Source: CAZSDP01 sp964605665 (lineage in GTDB: Bacteria; Planctomycetota; UBA8108; UBA1146). From it: DNA of 64,000 nt. The translations under genes were made by a program, and so were the position numbers. Where the stretch lies: positions 1 through 64,000 of the forward strand of contig CAZSDP010000020.1 in the NCBI GenBank assembly GCA_964605665.1, given 5' to 3'. Positions 50,165-59,836 of the stretch are shown here, piece by piece (position 1 is the stretch's first letter; each line of letters opens with the position of its first letter). The notes under the pieces are model-generated. The model was not told where the DNA came from. It worked only from the letters and a program-made list of their open reading frames with translations, and searched no databases.

Positions 50165-51118
50165 TTAGCTCTTCGATTCCAATTGATCAGAGAGCCACTC
50201 TTTGTCGAGCTTCCCTTTCATCGACACCTTGAGCAAGAACCCCTTCATGTACTCTCCGCGCCATGAGAAGCCCACGTGACCTGGGGTGAGTTTTTTGAGG
50301 AAGCTTTTCTGACCGCTGGTGTCGACGGTGTCTCGACCAGAGTGTGTCGCGGTGAAGACGCCATCCTTGAGGCGGTAACCGAATGTTCGCTCTTCATCCG
50401 CATGCATCAGAGGGAAGGCGCGAGGAATTCCATTACCCGCGCGCTTCGGAGAAGCATTCAACTTCAAAATTTGCTCGCCGATGTTACTTCCCACCAGACG
50501 TTTGTTCTTATTCCACGAATAGACTGCAGCGATGATGTCCCCTGGTTTCATGATCTCGGTGATCATGTGAAACTCAACGTCAACCTCGACTTCTTCCCAC
50601 TTTGCTTTGTGGAGCCAAGTCCCGTATTCCGAGACCACGATCGTGTCGTCGCGGTAGACGCGAGATCCTCCACCTTCCCAACCACGTGACCAGCGAACTC
50701 GCTTCTTGAACCGCTCGACTTCTGGACCCCAATCTCGCGCAACGAGCTTGTCACTCTCCTCAAACTCATACGTGAGGGAGACATTTCCATCGGGATCGAA
50801 CTCGATCTTCGTGGCGTTGAAGAGGTTCGTGATTCCTTCGCGTCGTTCCGCGAGTTCTCGAGCCGCTGCTTCAGCCGCTTTTCTCGCTTCTTCTTTGGCG
50901 CGCTTTTCCTCGTCACTCAGTTCGGTTTCCTCTTCTCCTCCATCTTGTGCGAAGAGCACAGTTGGCTCGACCGACGGAAGGAAGGGGATCGAGGTGAGGG
51001 CGATGATCGAGAGTAAGAGGGTCCAAGTGACGGAAACCGACCTAGAGGTTGGTTCGGTACACTCCGAGGGTTGTGGGGTGTTCGTCGCTTTGTCGAACAT
51101 TGAAGATATTGCGAGCAT
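50165..51118 (-). CDS. Predicted secreted protein of unknown function
   Basis: 317 residues with a hydrophobic segment after a 30-residue polar start (SVTWTLLLSIIALTSIPFL), then an acidic Glu/Lys/Ala-rich helix (about 63-95) and a beta-rich domain (about 100-310) with Trp-rich strands (SRGWEGGGSRVYRDDTIVV). The beta domain resembles jelly-roll lectin-like folds seen in DUF1583-type planctomycete proteins, but I cannot assign it. The start is ambiguous. It is read toward the hairpin region at 50042-50115. Confidence 0.7.
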   Translation of the reverse strand: MLAISSMFDKATNTPQPSECTEPTSRSVSVTWTLLLSIIALTSIPFLPSVEPTVLFAQDGGEEETELSDEEKRAKEEARKAAEAAARELAERREGITNLFNATKIEFDPDGNVSLTYEFEESDKLVARDWGPEVERFKKRVRWSRGWEGGGSRVYRDDTIVVSEYGTWLHKAKWEEVEVDVEFHMITEIMKPGDIIAAVYSWNKNKRLVGSNIGEQILKLNASPKRAGNGIPRAFPLMHADEERTFGYRLKDGVFTATHSGRDTVDTSGQKSFLKKLTPGHVGFSWRGEYMKGFLLKVSMKGKLDKEWLSDQLESKS

Positions 51119-51330
51119 TCCAGCGCCTCCGGTTTCTTCAACCCCCTGGCTTCTCAGATCTATCGATCCAGGAGACCGTGAGGGGGAAAATGTCCTGATC
51201 GGTGCGGGTCACGGGATTCTAAGGGGGTGGAGGTGTCTCACAAAGAGATAAATTTATTCAGTTTCTATTGTTACAACAGCTTGGGACCCCGGGGCCGAGC
51301 GAATTCAGGGTCCTGAACAACGGACAAGAT

Positions 51331-51339
51331 TGCTAGAAT
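51331..51339 (+). promoter_or_regulatory. Candidate extended -10 element before proC
   Basis: TGCTAGAAT has the TGn extension and a TAGAAT -10; no good -35 is visible. It would give a leader of roughly 90 bases to ATG 51439. Confidence 0.35.
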
Positions 51340-51438
51340 CTCGGCGACTCGCCACGATGCCCTCCAGCTGGGTGATCTCCCTCGCCGATCCATCAGATAC
51401 GTTCCCAGCTCACTTGGGGACGGTAGGAGGAGACGAGA

Positions 51439-52251
51439 ATGGAACGCGGAATCGCTATCCTCGGTGCCGGGAACATCGGACTTGCCATCGCACGTGGTGC
51501 GGTGTCACGTCAACGCTTCGAGCCAGGACAGATCCACCTCACCAAACGCCATCGGGAAGGCTTGAAGAGCTTCTCGAGTGAAGGCTTCCATACAGGAGTC
51601 GACAATCGGGCCGCAATCTCCAGTGCTCGCCTGGTCATCCTCTCGGTTCTCCCCGAGCAGGTCGAAGAAGTTCTTGCCGGAATCCGTGATGTTTTGGATC
51701 CCGCGCAGCACATTCTCGTTTCAGTGGTGACGAGCGTTTCGATCGAGCGTCTTCGTAAAGCCTGCGGAGGTGAGGTGCCGGTGGTTCGTGCGATGCCGAA
51801 CACCGCCATCATTCTAGGGGAGTCGATGACCTGTCTCGCCACCGATGGAGCTGCCGAGGAAGAGCTTGCTGAGGTCCGAGATCTCTTCGATACTCTGGGA
51901 AGTACCCTGGTGATCGACGAAGAGTTGATGTCACCAGCGACCGCAGTTTGTGCCTGCGGCGTTGCGTTTTTCTTACGAGCGATTCGCGCAGCTTCCCAGG
52001 GTGGAATCGAAGTCGGGTTCCATGCTTCGGAAGCACTCGCGATGGCGGCTCAAACCGCTCGGGGTGCGGCCTCATTGTTGCTCGATGAGGGTCGACACCC
52101 GGAAGGCGAAATTGATCGGGTGACCACTCCGATGGGTTGCACGATTGCCGGTTTGAATCAGATGGAGCATGAGGGATTTAGTTCCGCATTGATTCGGGGG
52201 ATTGTGACTTCTGCGGAGAAGGCGCAGCGACTCGGAGGCGACTCCGGCTGA
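51439..52251 (+). CDS. proC: Pyrroline-5-carboxylate reductase
   Basis: Final step of proline synthesis: NAD(P)H reduction of 1-pyrroline-5-carboxylate. 270 residues with the N-terminal Rossmann motif GAGNIGLAIARG, the VVRAMPNTAIILGESMT signature and a C-terminal helical dimer domain ending in TPMGCTIAGLNQMEHEGF, the conserved family end (PGG-T in many homologues, here PMGCT). The start ATG has GGTAGGAGGAGA upstream. It forms a pair with the amino acid dehydrogenase gene 33 bases downstream. Confidence 0.93.
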   Translation: MERGIAILGAGNIGLAIARGAVSRQRFEPGQIHLTKRHREGLKSFSSEGFHTGVDNRAAISSARLVILSVLPEQVEEVLAGIRDVLDPAQHILVSVVTSVSIERLRKACGGEVPVVRAMPNTAIILGESMTCLATDGAAEEELAEVRDLFDTLGSTLVIDEELMSPATAVCACGVAFFLRAIRAASQGGIEVGFHASEALAMAAQTARGAASLLLDEGRHPEGEIDRVTTPMGCTIAGLNQMEHEGFSSALIRGIVTSAEKAQRLGGDSG

Positions 52252-52284
52252 TCGAGGTGAGCATCTCGATCGCCACGGTATCGG

Positions 52285-53349
52285 TTGAGAGGTTTCGAGG
52301 TGCTTTCCGATCAATTTCTTGCGCGAGTGAGCCAAGCGAGCGCTCATGCGACGATCACTCGCTTTCACGCTCCGACGGAGTCGTGGATCATCATCGTTAT
52401 CGACGATGTCACCAGGGGCCCAGCGGTGGGGGGGACCCGCCTGAAAGTTTATCGGTCCCCTTTGGAGGGTCTTGAAGACGCGCTTCGACTCTCTAAGGGA
52501 ATGACGGACAAGTGGGCAGCCCTGGGGATTTCCCGTGGCGGAGGGAAGGGTGTCTTGGTGCTGTCCCGGCCGCTCGAAGGAGCAGAGCGACGCGATCTTC
52601 TCCGCACCTATGCCGACGTGATCCAATCATTACATGGAGGATTTGCCACGGGGCCAGACTTGGGCATCTCGCTCGAAGATATCGGGGAGATCTACCGTCA
52701 AACCAAATTCGTTCATGGAATCCACTCCGACGGCACTGTTGAAGATCCCGGACCGCACACGGCACGAGGCGTCCGCGTATCGATAGAGGCGGCTCTCGAA
52801 GAGGTTTTCGGATCCGCTGAGTTGCAGGGTCGTCAGATTTCGATTGAGGGTCTGGGAAGTGTCGGAGCACCACTCGCTCGAGAGTGCGCGGAGCTCGGAG
52901 CGAAACTGTTGCTTTCCGATCTGATTCAAGAACGGGCTGAAGCGTTGGCGTCTGAGCTGGGAGGAACGGTCTTGGATCCCACCGAGGCATTGGCGGCAGA
53001 GTGCGACGTTTATGCTCCCTGTGCGGTGGGTGGAACTCTTCACCGAGACTCGGCTCCGAAAGTGAAGGCCCGCATCATCGCCGGTTCTGCGAACAACCAA
53101 CTCTCTGAACGCAGCGTTGCAGACTTATTGCACGAGCGCGGAATTCTCTACGTTCCCGATTTCGTGGCGAATGGGGGAGGTGCTCTCGCTTTTGCTCTCT
53201 TTTCGGAGGGGATCACTGATCGGCAAGAGTTGCTCGCTCGGATGTCCTCGATTGGCGAGCGCCTCAGAGTCTGTTTTCAAGATGCGAAATCGCGTAACGA
53301 GTCTCCTCTTCGGATTGTGGAGGGCTGGATCGGTCACGCTGACAGCTGA
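52285..53349 (+). CDS. Leu/Phe/Val/Glu-type amino acid dehydrogenase
   Basis: 354 residues. Family marks: GPAVGGTRLKVY at the substrate site, MTDKWAALGISRGGGKGVL with the catalytic Lys of GGGK, GFATGPDLGIS, and a Rossmann domain with GLGSVGAPLAREC. The usual MTYKNA is MTDKWA here. The C-terminus VPDFVANGGG is typical of leucine/phenylalanine/valine dehydrogenases. It would reversibly deaminate a branched-chain or aromatic amino acid. TTG 52285 is a weak start; GTG 52300 is an alternative. The exact substrate cannot be read from the sequence. Confidence 0.85.
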   Translation: MRGFEVLSDQFLARVSQASAHATITRFHAPTESWIIIVIDDVTRGPAVGGTRLKVYRSPLEGLEDALRLSKGMTDKWAALGISRGGGKGVLVLSRPLEGAERRDLLRTYADVIQSLHGGFATGPDLGISLEDIGEIYRQTKFVHGIHSDGTVEDPGPHTARGVRVSIEAALEEVFGSAELQGRQISIEGLGSVGAPLARECAELGAKLLLSDLIQERAEALASELGGTVLDPTEALAAECDVYAPCAVGGTLHRDSAPKVKARIIAGSANNQLSERSVADLLHERGILYVPDFVANGGGALAFALFSEGITDRQELLARMSSIGERLRVCFQDAKSRNESPLRIVEGWIGHADS

Positions 53350-53590
53350 GATCCTCTTTGCAGATTCAGGGACCGCCTCGGGTTCTCTTCAAGGCCCCTA
53401 TTCTGGCGCTGACGCCTCACAGAAGCGGCATGAAGGACCTGTAGCGGTTTGAGAGCAATTGGGAGGGGAATAGGGGGTTGGATTGGTCGTCAGTCGGTGT
53501 CAGGGCAACCTCTGACCGGGAAGTTTTGTGGCTCTGACTTCTCTCAGGGTAGAATAGAGTATCTAGGCGAGCTGACGAGGAGGATCGACG

Positions 53591-54589
53591 ATGAGGTTGC
53601 CCAAGAACGACGAGAGATTAGAGCGGCGAACTTCGAGGAGGCAGCAGCAGATCGAGGTGCGCCCATTCCGACTCCAAAGGCGTCCGCGATCTACCCCGCG
53701 GCTCTTCGCTCTGCTTCTCCTGATCGGGCTCTTGTTGCCGAGAGGTGCCGGAGCGGCAGAGTTTTTCGTCGAGATGTTCTCTGGTGCATTCCTCCCCCAA
53801 AGTCTGCAGGTGCAAGCTGGGGATACCGTGACCTGGTTATGGGTTGCCGGCGATCATCAATTGATGAGCGGGGTCCCAGGGGGGACTCCGGGGACTCCCG
53901 ATGAACCAGGCGCTTTCTTCTCAGCCACCATCGATTCTCAGAATCTCTCGTTCAGCTACACGTTCCTCGGACCAGCGGGCACGATTGCCTTCCACGACGC
54001 AAACAACCCGACCCAAATTGGATTCGTTCAGGTCTTGGGTGACGAATTGACCTTCGATGTGGCAGTCCTCGACAATGTCTTTGAGCCAGAGACGGTGGAG
54101 GTGTTCGAAGGAGATTCGATACGTTGGGTCCACGAACCGATGGAGATGCCACATACGGTGACCAGTGGTCTCTCTTCTAATCCCGCGAACAATCCAGGCG
54201 CGCTCTTCGATGAGATCAGTTCTGATCAGGACCCGATCTTCGTCTATACCTTTGATGATCCGGGAGACTTCCCCTACTTCTGTATTCCCCACGAATTTCT
54301 CGACATGGTGGGTTTGATTCGAGTGCAGGACCGTTTCATCCGCGGCGATGCAAATCGTGATGGCACAGTGGAGATCGCAGATCCGATCACAGTTCTAGGG
54401 GTACTGTTTCAGGGGATGGCCCCCTCCAACTGTCCCGATGCTTCCGATGCAAACGACGATGGCAGTGTGGATGTTGGTGATGTCATATGGACTCTTGCAT
54501 ATCTCTTCTCGGGAGGCGCCCCCCCATCTTCACCATTCCCGGCAGAGGGACCGGATCGCACCGAGGACGCACTTCTTTGCTTCCCATGA
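53591..54589 (+). CDS. Secreted double cupredoxin protein with dockerin-like C-terminus
   Basis: 332 residues from ATG 53591 (AGGAGG upstream). An Arg-rich start of 35 residues precedes a signal-type helix (FALLLLIGLLLP). Two plastocyanin-like domains follow, about 56-150 and 155-247. The second retains a full type-1 copper set: His in MPHTV, then CIPHEFLDM (Cys, His, Met). The first keeps AGDHQLMSG but has FHDANN where the Cys-x-x-His would be, so it probably cannot form a blue copper site. The C-terminus has a dockerin-like pair (DANRDGTVEIAD, DANDDGSVDVGD). Expected location: periplasm or cell surface, possibly in electron transfer. Confidence 0.88.
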   Translation: MRLPKNDERLERRTSRRQQQIEVRPFRLQRRPRSTPRLFALLLLIGLLLPRGAGAAEFFVEMFSGAFLPQSLQVQAGDTVTWLWVAGDHQLMSGVPGGTPGTPDEPGAFFSATIDSQNLSFSYTFLGPAGTIAFHDANNPTQIGFVQVLGDELTFDVAVLDNVFEPETVEVFEGDSIRWVHEPMEMPHTVTSGLSSNPANNPGALFDEISSDQDPIFVYTFDDPGDFPYFCIPHEFLDMVGLIRVQDRFIRGDANRDGTVEIADPITVLGVLFQGMAPSNCPDASDANDDGSVDVGDVIWTLAYLFSGGAPPSSPFPAEGPDRTEDALLCFP

Positions 54590-54893
54590 GATCTAGATTC
54601 TGAGATCCCCTCAGGAACCATCCCGTGAGCAGTTTGATGTGGACGAGACCATCGCCATGTGGGAAATCGTTCTGCTCTCCTGACGCCATCCTCCCCTAGA
54701 TGGGGTTAAATCCCCGTTCAGCGAAATTTGACAGTCGTGGTGGGTGTGGAGCCATTGTCCAGACAATCACAGAATCGCCGTTGATCGGGAACGAGGTATT
54801 CCTTTGATCGGGTTGGAACTCTCGATGGTCTTTGATCGTTCGACTGTTATAAGTTTGGGAGCCCGAGGCGATCGAAGCCCGGTTTCGTTATGA
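54590..54893. other. Intergenic region, no gene recognised
   Basis: About 300 bases between two rightward genes. No terminator or convincing promoter could be singled out by eye. Confidence 0.5.
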
Positions 54894-57695
54894 GTGGTTG
54901 ATGAGTTGTCCAAAGATCGGCACCCATCGACCGATCGAGTTTCCGCTGGGAAGGACCTTCTGTTGGCAGTACATACCATTGGGCACCGCCTCTCAGTTCT
55001 CATTGCATTGGTGTTCGTTGTCGGCTGTTCCGGCGGTTCTTCCTCTTCTTTTACCCCACCGACTCCTCCTCCCCTTCCTCCAGTCTTTGAATTGAACCCG
55101 CGATTCGGATCTGCTGGGGATGTCATCACTTTCCGAGCGACTGGAATCGATTCGAATCCCCTCAACCTCGAAGCCCCGTTCCTCGATGTCACGGGGACGA
55201 TTACTCAGTCGGGTCGAATTCTCTCTGTGACCAGTGTCGGCTCGCAGCAAGGGCAAGGGACGATTTTCGAGGTGGACGTCTTGGTCCCTGGGGCGATTCG
55301 CTCCGGGACCGTCTCTCTTCTCTCCAATGGAGCCTCCTTTGGAGGATTTGGATTTGATGCTGCTCCTGAAGTGATCGGAGTCGGTGTCGGGGATTCCGCG
55401 CAACTAGGTGCGGTGACGCGATCGACTTCAGGTCAGGTATTTCCCGACGAAGTCTTACTCTATGGCTATAACCTGAGCAGTGTCACGAGCGTCGACATCG
55501 ACGATGGCACGTCGATGTTCACGGCCTCGTCAGTGATTCCAGGTCCTCCACTTGGCCTGTCTGTTCCTCAGGGCCTCCAGATGATTCAAGTGGGTTTGCC
55601 TTCTGGGCTCTCTCCGTTCACTTGTGAGACGGTCGCACTTTCAATTCGGTGCGAGAGTCTGATTCAGAGTAATGTCGTCTTGAGAAGTGGCTGGATCGAT
55701 GTCCCCTTCAGCTCGATTCCAAATGGTAGTCCGATCACTGGCGCAGATATTCCCGGTTACCTCAACGGTGCGATGGTTCCCCCTGGAATTCGGCGTGGGG
55801 ATGTCGTGCTCGACTATAGCTTCCTGATGGACGCGACCGGATCTCGGTTTCAGGTTGCCATCGAGTATCAAGATCCACTCAACCCCTCGAATTGGCTCCC
55901 TTGCACCCCAACCTCGGACACCATCACCGGTCATCTTCTGCCTGGAGCGCGTACGCTGACTCCAGGCGGGGCACTGCTCGGTCCTGGGGCACGGCATCGA
56001 TTCACTTGGAATTCTGATGCAGATCTACCGCTCGGAGCTCCGGTCACGACTCGGATGCGGATTCGTCCCTTCGATCCGATTCCCGCTCTCGGTGCGCAGT
56101 GCCCAGCTGGAGAGTGGGAGACAGCATTGATCGTGATCGACCCCGATGCTCCTTCAGGGGGGGGCTTGGTGGAAGACTTCGATACCACCTCCCAGCTGGA
56201 CCCCACCGGTGGAGATGCGGTCTGGGGATCTGGGCTATTGGCCGCCCCGATGGGTGGTAGCAGCCCATTTCCGATGTGGGGGCTGGGGACGATCAACCTC
56301 AGCCTTCTCGATGGACGTAGCTATGAGTTCGACACCACAGCAAGGACTCTGATCGACGTCACCGATCCGATGGCGCCGATCCCCCTTGTGACCTCCAATC
56401 CTGGAGCTCCCTTTGGAGAGTTTCACCTGCGCAGTCTGACAGTTGCTCCAACGGCGACCGTCACCGTCTTGGGTAGCTCTCCGCTGATTTTCCGCTGCTC
56501 AGGAGATGGGGCGGATTCTTTCCTGGGTTTGATGCTCGAAGCTCCGTTCCTTCTGGATGGGGCTGCAGGTCAGGCTGGAACCACGACCGATCCAGGCGCT
56601 GGTGGTCTCGGCGGAGCGGGCGGTTCAAGGGGTGGTGATGGAGCACGGATCGAAGTCGATTCGGTGGCTTTGGCGGTTCTCTCCGTCGATCCCGCCGAAG
56701 ATGCCGACTTTGGTGGTGGCACGGCTGGACAGAGTACAACGTACATTCAAGCGGGAAGTGGAACTTCTTCTCCACGAGCCGGTTGTGGTGGCGGGGGCGG
56801 CGGAGCTCTGCCAGGAGAAGACGCCCAGAGCCAACTCGATTCGCAAGCGAACGCCCTCGCCAATCCCGGACTGGGTGGAGCGGCATTGGGTGATCCAGAG
56901 TTGGTGATCGCAGTGGGGGGAACCGGTGGTGGAGGCGGTGGAGCCGCGACCGTTCGATCCTCGATTCCGGCCCAGTTGATTCCGAAGCACGGTGGCGGAG
57001 GTGGGGGCGGAGGGGGAGCGATCCAGTTCTTCGTCAGAGGCCGCGCCGAGTTGCACTCGATCATATCCGTAGCAGGCGGGGACGGGGCTCCGGGAACGAC
57101 TTCCAGTCAAGCGGGTGCCGGAGGCGGAGGAGGCGGTGGATCGATCGCTGTTCGTTCCACCGGAACTCTTGAGGTTTTTGCGACTGCGCAGTTCGTTGCC
57201 TCTGGTGGAGCGGGCTCGATTCAACTGGGAGGGACGCCCCTCCATCGCGGTGGAGATGGTGCGGACGGCACGATTCGATTGGAGTCGAACACCCTCATCA
57301 TCGAACCGAGTCCGCTGCCCCCCGATCTCTTTGTTGGAAATTTCTCCACCGGGACCTTCAGTAGTTCCGGTCGCAGTCTCAGTCGCGGAAGATCATTGCC
57401 CTATCGACTCACGACCGCCGATGGCGTGACGGTTGGAGCGCCGACGACATTCTTGGCTCCGATCATCATGGATGGCGGATTGGCTCCCGCCGGATCAACC
57501 CAAGTGATCGCTATCTACGAAGGAGCGGCACCCAGCCTTGTCGATCCGACTGAACCTGGAGTGTTCAGAGGCTTGACGAGCGATCCGGCACTTCTCGACT
57601 CGGTTGAATATCTACGAGTGCGCTGGTTCCTCTTCTCTGATCAGGGAGTATCGGCGAGCGTCGACCAGTGGGAGCTCCCCTTCACCCATCCCTGA
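54894..57695 (+). CDS. Large lipoprotein with glycine-rich region
   Basis: 933 residues from GTG 54894, though an internal start near TTG 54963 is possible. The signal region LSVLIALVFVVGCSGG has a lipobox-like Cys. Residues about 65-150 look like an IPT/TIG-type fold (NPRFGSAGDVITFRATG). A central part (about 270-440) is beta-rich. Residues about 550-800 contain many Gly runs, including three stretches of at least seven Gly and the repeated pattern GGxGGxGG, between beta segments. Such Gly-rich architectures occur in planctomycete surface proteins, where they may form flexible or helical surfaces. Catalytic motifs are absent. Confidence 0.78.
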   Translation: MVDELSKDRHPSTDRVSAGKDLLLAVHTIGHRLSVLIALVFVVGCSGGSSSSFTPPTPPPLPPVFELNPRFGSAGDVITFRATGIDSNPLNLEAPFLDVTGTITQSGRILSVTSVGSQQGQGTIFEVDVLVPGAIRSGTVSLLSNGASFGGFGFDAAPEVIGVGVGDSAQLGAVTRSTSGQVFPDEVLLYGYNLSSVTSVDIDDGTSMFTASSVIPGPPLGLSVPQGLQMIQVGLPSGLSPFTCETVALSIRCESLIQSNVVLRSGWIDVPFSSIPNGSPITGADIPGYLNGAMVPPGIRRGDVVLDYSFLMDATGSRFQVAIEYQDPLNPSNWLPCTPTSDTITGHLLPGARTLTPGGALLGPGARHRFTWNSDADLPLGAPVTTRMRIRPFDPIPALGAQCPAGEWETALIVIDPDAPSGGGLVEDFDTTSQLDPTGGDAVWGSGLLAAPMGGSSPFPMWGLGTINLSLLDGRSYEFDTTARTLIDVTDPMAPIPLVTSNPGAPFGEFHLRSLTVAPTATVTVLGSSPLIFRCSGDGADSFLGLMLEAPFLLDGAAGQAGTTTDPGAGGLGGAGGSRGGDGARIEVDSVALAVLSVDPAEDADFGGGTAGQSTTYIQAGSGTSSPRAGCGGGGGGALPGEDAQSQLDSQANALANPGLGGAALGDPELVIAVGGTGGGGGGAATVRSSIPAQLIPKHGGGGGGGGGAIQFFVRGRAELHSIISVAGGDGAPGTTSSQAGAGGGGGGGSIAVRSTGTLEVFATAQFVASGGAGSIQLGGTPLHRGGDGADGTIRLESNTLIIEPSPLPPDLFVGNFSTGTFSSSGRSLSRGRSLPYRLTTADGVTVGAPTTFLAPIIMDGGLAPAGSTQVIAIYEGAAPSLVDPTEPGVFRGLTSDPALLDSVEYLRVRWFLFSDQGVSASVDQWELPFTHP

Positions 57696-57935
57696 TGGCG
57701 TTCTGATTCCCTCCGAAGAACTCGGTCTTCGGAGGTCGTCTTCCGATACTGGGAGCAGATTTGGACTCTCTATCTCGATCGGTTGGAGCGTGAGTGACTT
57801 TTCCGATTCTCCGGTATGCTGTGCGGTCAGATTTTTGGGGTCGTCGCAATAGGCTGTAAGCACGGAGTCTTTCTGGGTAGGTCGGGGGTTGTCACCACGA
57901 TCGGTTCGCCGGGAAGCATTGGAGACAAAGCGATC

Positions 57936-59147
57936 ATGCATCCTTCCGGTAACGGTGATCGAATTCCCGATGACGCCTTGCTTCGCTTTGCAAATCGGAG
58001 TGTTGCGCTCACTGGCCGATTTGCAGCACTTCGGCGAGGAGAGATTGTTGATCTCTTGTCCTCGGTGAACGCCAACTTTGTGTCGACGGTTGGGGACCAC
58101 ACCGAGTTTCTGCTGGTGGGTCGTGACGGATGGCCTCTCCAAGAAGATGGTCGATTGACTCGAGCACTCGAGCGGGCCCACGAACTTCAGCAAGCCGGTT
58201 CTCCGCTGGAGATTCTCTCCGAAGATCAATTTCTTGCCGAATTGGGTCTTTTGGAGCGAAGAGATGCGATCCATCGCCAGTACACCGCGGTGGAGTTGAG
58301 CCGAGTGCTCGGGATATCGAAGGCCAAGATCAGACGACTCCGACGAGCAGGTCTGCTGGTGCCGACACGAACGATTCATCGTCTTGAACTCTATGATTTC
58401 GCTCAGGCTGCTGCCGCCCGGGATTTCGTGTCTCTGGTCGAGTCTGGAGTTGCAGTGGAGAGAATCAAAGCAGTGTTGGACCGTCTCGCCACTTGGTCGC
58501 AGCGATCGCCTGAAGGGTTCTCCGATGGTGCGTTGATCGCACGGGGAGGAGAACTCTTGTTTCGTCTCGAGAGCGGAGAGCTTGCCGAAGCCACTGGGCA
58601 GTTACGGATTGAGTTCACCGAAGCTTCCCCTCTAGCGGTCTCTGAACCAATTGGAGTCGCATCAACGGCTGAGATCACACGCAGCGGTGAGGAGTGGATT
58701 TGCGAGGGGCAGAGGCTTGAAGACGCGGGGCAACTCCAGCAGGCTCGCGAAGCATACGAGGCCGCAACACAGTCGCCCGATACACGGGCAGAAGCCCATT
58801 TTCACCTCGGGAACATCCTCTCACTTCTCGCTCATCCAGCGGAAGCGGTGGCAGAGTTCTATCGCGCCGTGGAACTCGACAGTGAGTATGTGGAGGTCTG
58901 GAATCACCTCGGGAGCGTGCTTTCAGAACTCGGTGAAGTTTCAGCAGCAGTCGACGCATTTGGTCGAGCGATCGCTCTCGCTCCAGAGTATGCCGATGCT
59001 CACCTGCAGTTGGCGGAAACCCTATGGAATGAAGAGCAGTTTGAAGAGTCTCGCGTTCACTATCACGCTTACCTGAAGCTCGATCCATTCAGCCCTCGTG
59101 CTCGGGAGATCCAAGCTCAACTCTCGGATTCTGTGAGAGAAGACTGA
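57936..59147 (+). CDS. BRCT - MerR-type HTH - TPR fusion protein
   Basis: 403 residues from ATG 57936 (GGAGA upstream); an in-frame start exists at 57816. Residues about 20-105 form a BRCT-like domain (VALTGRFAALRRGEIVDLLSSVNANFV). Residues about 115-185 are a MerR-type DNA-binding domain (YTAVELSRVLGISKAKIRRLRRAGLL, with the downstream GVAVERIKAVLDRL helix). Residues about 280-395 are TPR repeats (AHFHLGNILSLLAHPAEAVAEFYRAVELD). BRCT domains bind phosphopeptides or DNA ends, and MerR HTHs usually activate or repress a promoter. The combination suggests a regulator or chromosome-associated scaffold. It overlaps the convergent gene at 59117 by 31 bases. Confidence 0.82.
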   Translation: MHPSGNGDRIPDDALLRFANRSVALTGRFAALRRGEIVDLLSSVNANFVSTVGDHTEFLLVGRDGWPLQEDGRLTRALERAHELQQAGSPLEILSEDQFLAELGLLERRDAIHRQYTAVELSRVLGISKAKIRRLRRAGLLVPTRTIHRLELYDFAQAAAARDFVSLVESGVAVERIKAVLDRLATWSQRSPEGFSDGALIARGGELLFRLESGELAEATGQLRIEFTEASPLAVSEPIGVASTAEITRSGEEWICEGQRLEDAGQLQQAREAYEAATQSPDTRAEAHFHLGNILSLLAHPAEAVAEFYRAVELDSEYVEVWNHLGSVLSELGEVSAAVDAFGRAIALAPEYADAHLQLAETLWNEEQFEESRVHYHAYLKLDPFSPRAREIQAQLSDSVRED

Positions 59148-59836
59148 TCTGAGTGATTCAAGAGCGCTTCCGCGAGTCGGGGCGAAAATCGTTGTGCGAA
59201 CGTACGGAGATCTTCCGGCAGAGGGTCGGTCACCGAGAGTTCCTGATTCTCAATCGGATGCTGAAGGCTGACCTTCGCCGCGTGGAGAAAGAGCCTTGGC
59301 AGATCAAACTCTTCACGAAGCCAACGGTTGATTCGACCCTTTCCATAGGACGTGTCACCGATGAGTTGCGACCTGAGATGGGCGAGGTGACGCCGGATTT
59401 GGTGGCGCCGTCCAGTTTTGATTCTCGCTTCTATGGCAGAAAAACCTCGATCGGTCTCGAGGGTCTTGAACTCGCTATGCGCGGACTGCTGGGTCTTCGT
59501 CCGGTGATTGGTCAGAGGGCGATCGCTGGTAAAGGAAGGTGGACACTCTCCTCGGCAAACTCCGAGGTAGATTTTAGCGGTGGAAGGTTGGCGCAACTGA
59601 TCGTGGAAGAGCCGCGCAGACTCTGAGGAAAGCCCAAAGAGAATCAATCCCGAAGTTGCTCGGTCGAGGCGGTGAATTGGATATAGGTGGCGCCCGACCT
59701 GATCGCGGAGTCGGGTTAATAGCACTTCGCGCTCCGCACTCATTTCGGTCCGATGCACAAGCATCCCCCCCGGTTTTGAGACGATGAGGAGATGCTCATC
59801 GCAGTAGCGAATCGGAATTGGTGATTGTTCGCTCAT
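59117..59836 (-). CDS. RluA-family tRNA pseudouridine synthase, TruC-like
   Basis: 239 residues with the RluA-family catalytic motif PIHRLDRATSGLILF (catalytic Asp), an N-terminal substrate strand VSKPGGMLVHR, and the KTGRRHQIRRHLAHL motif. Length and the HRLDRATSG form fit TruC (position 65 of tRNA) better than the longer rRNA enzymes, but this is a guess. The 31-base antiparallel overlap with the upstream neighbour is unusual but the frame is well supported. It ends in LTESES, a short acidic tail. Confidence 0.88.
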   Translation of the reverse strand: MSEQSPIPIRYCDEHLLIVSKPGGMLVHRTEMSAEREVLLTRLRDQVGRHLYPIHRLDRATSGLILFGLSSESARLFHDQLRQPSTAKIYLGVCRGECPPSFTSDRPLTNHRTKTQQSAHSEFKTLETDRGFSAIEARIKTGRRHQIRRHLAHLRSQLIGDTSYGKGRINRWLREEFDLPRLFLHAAKVSLQHPIENQELSVTDPLPEDLRTFAQRFSPRLAEALLNHSDQSSLTESES

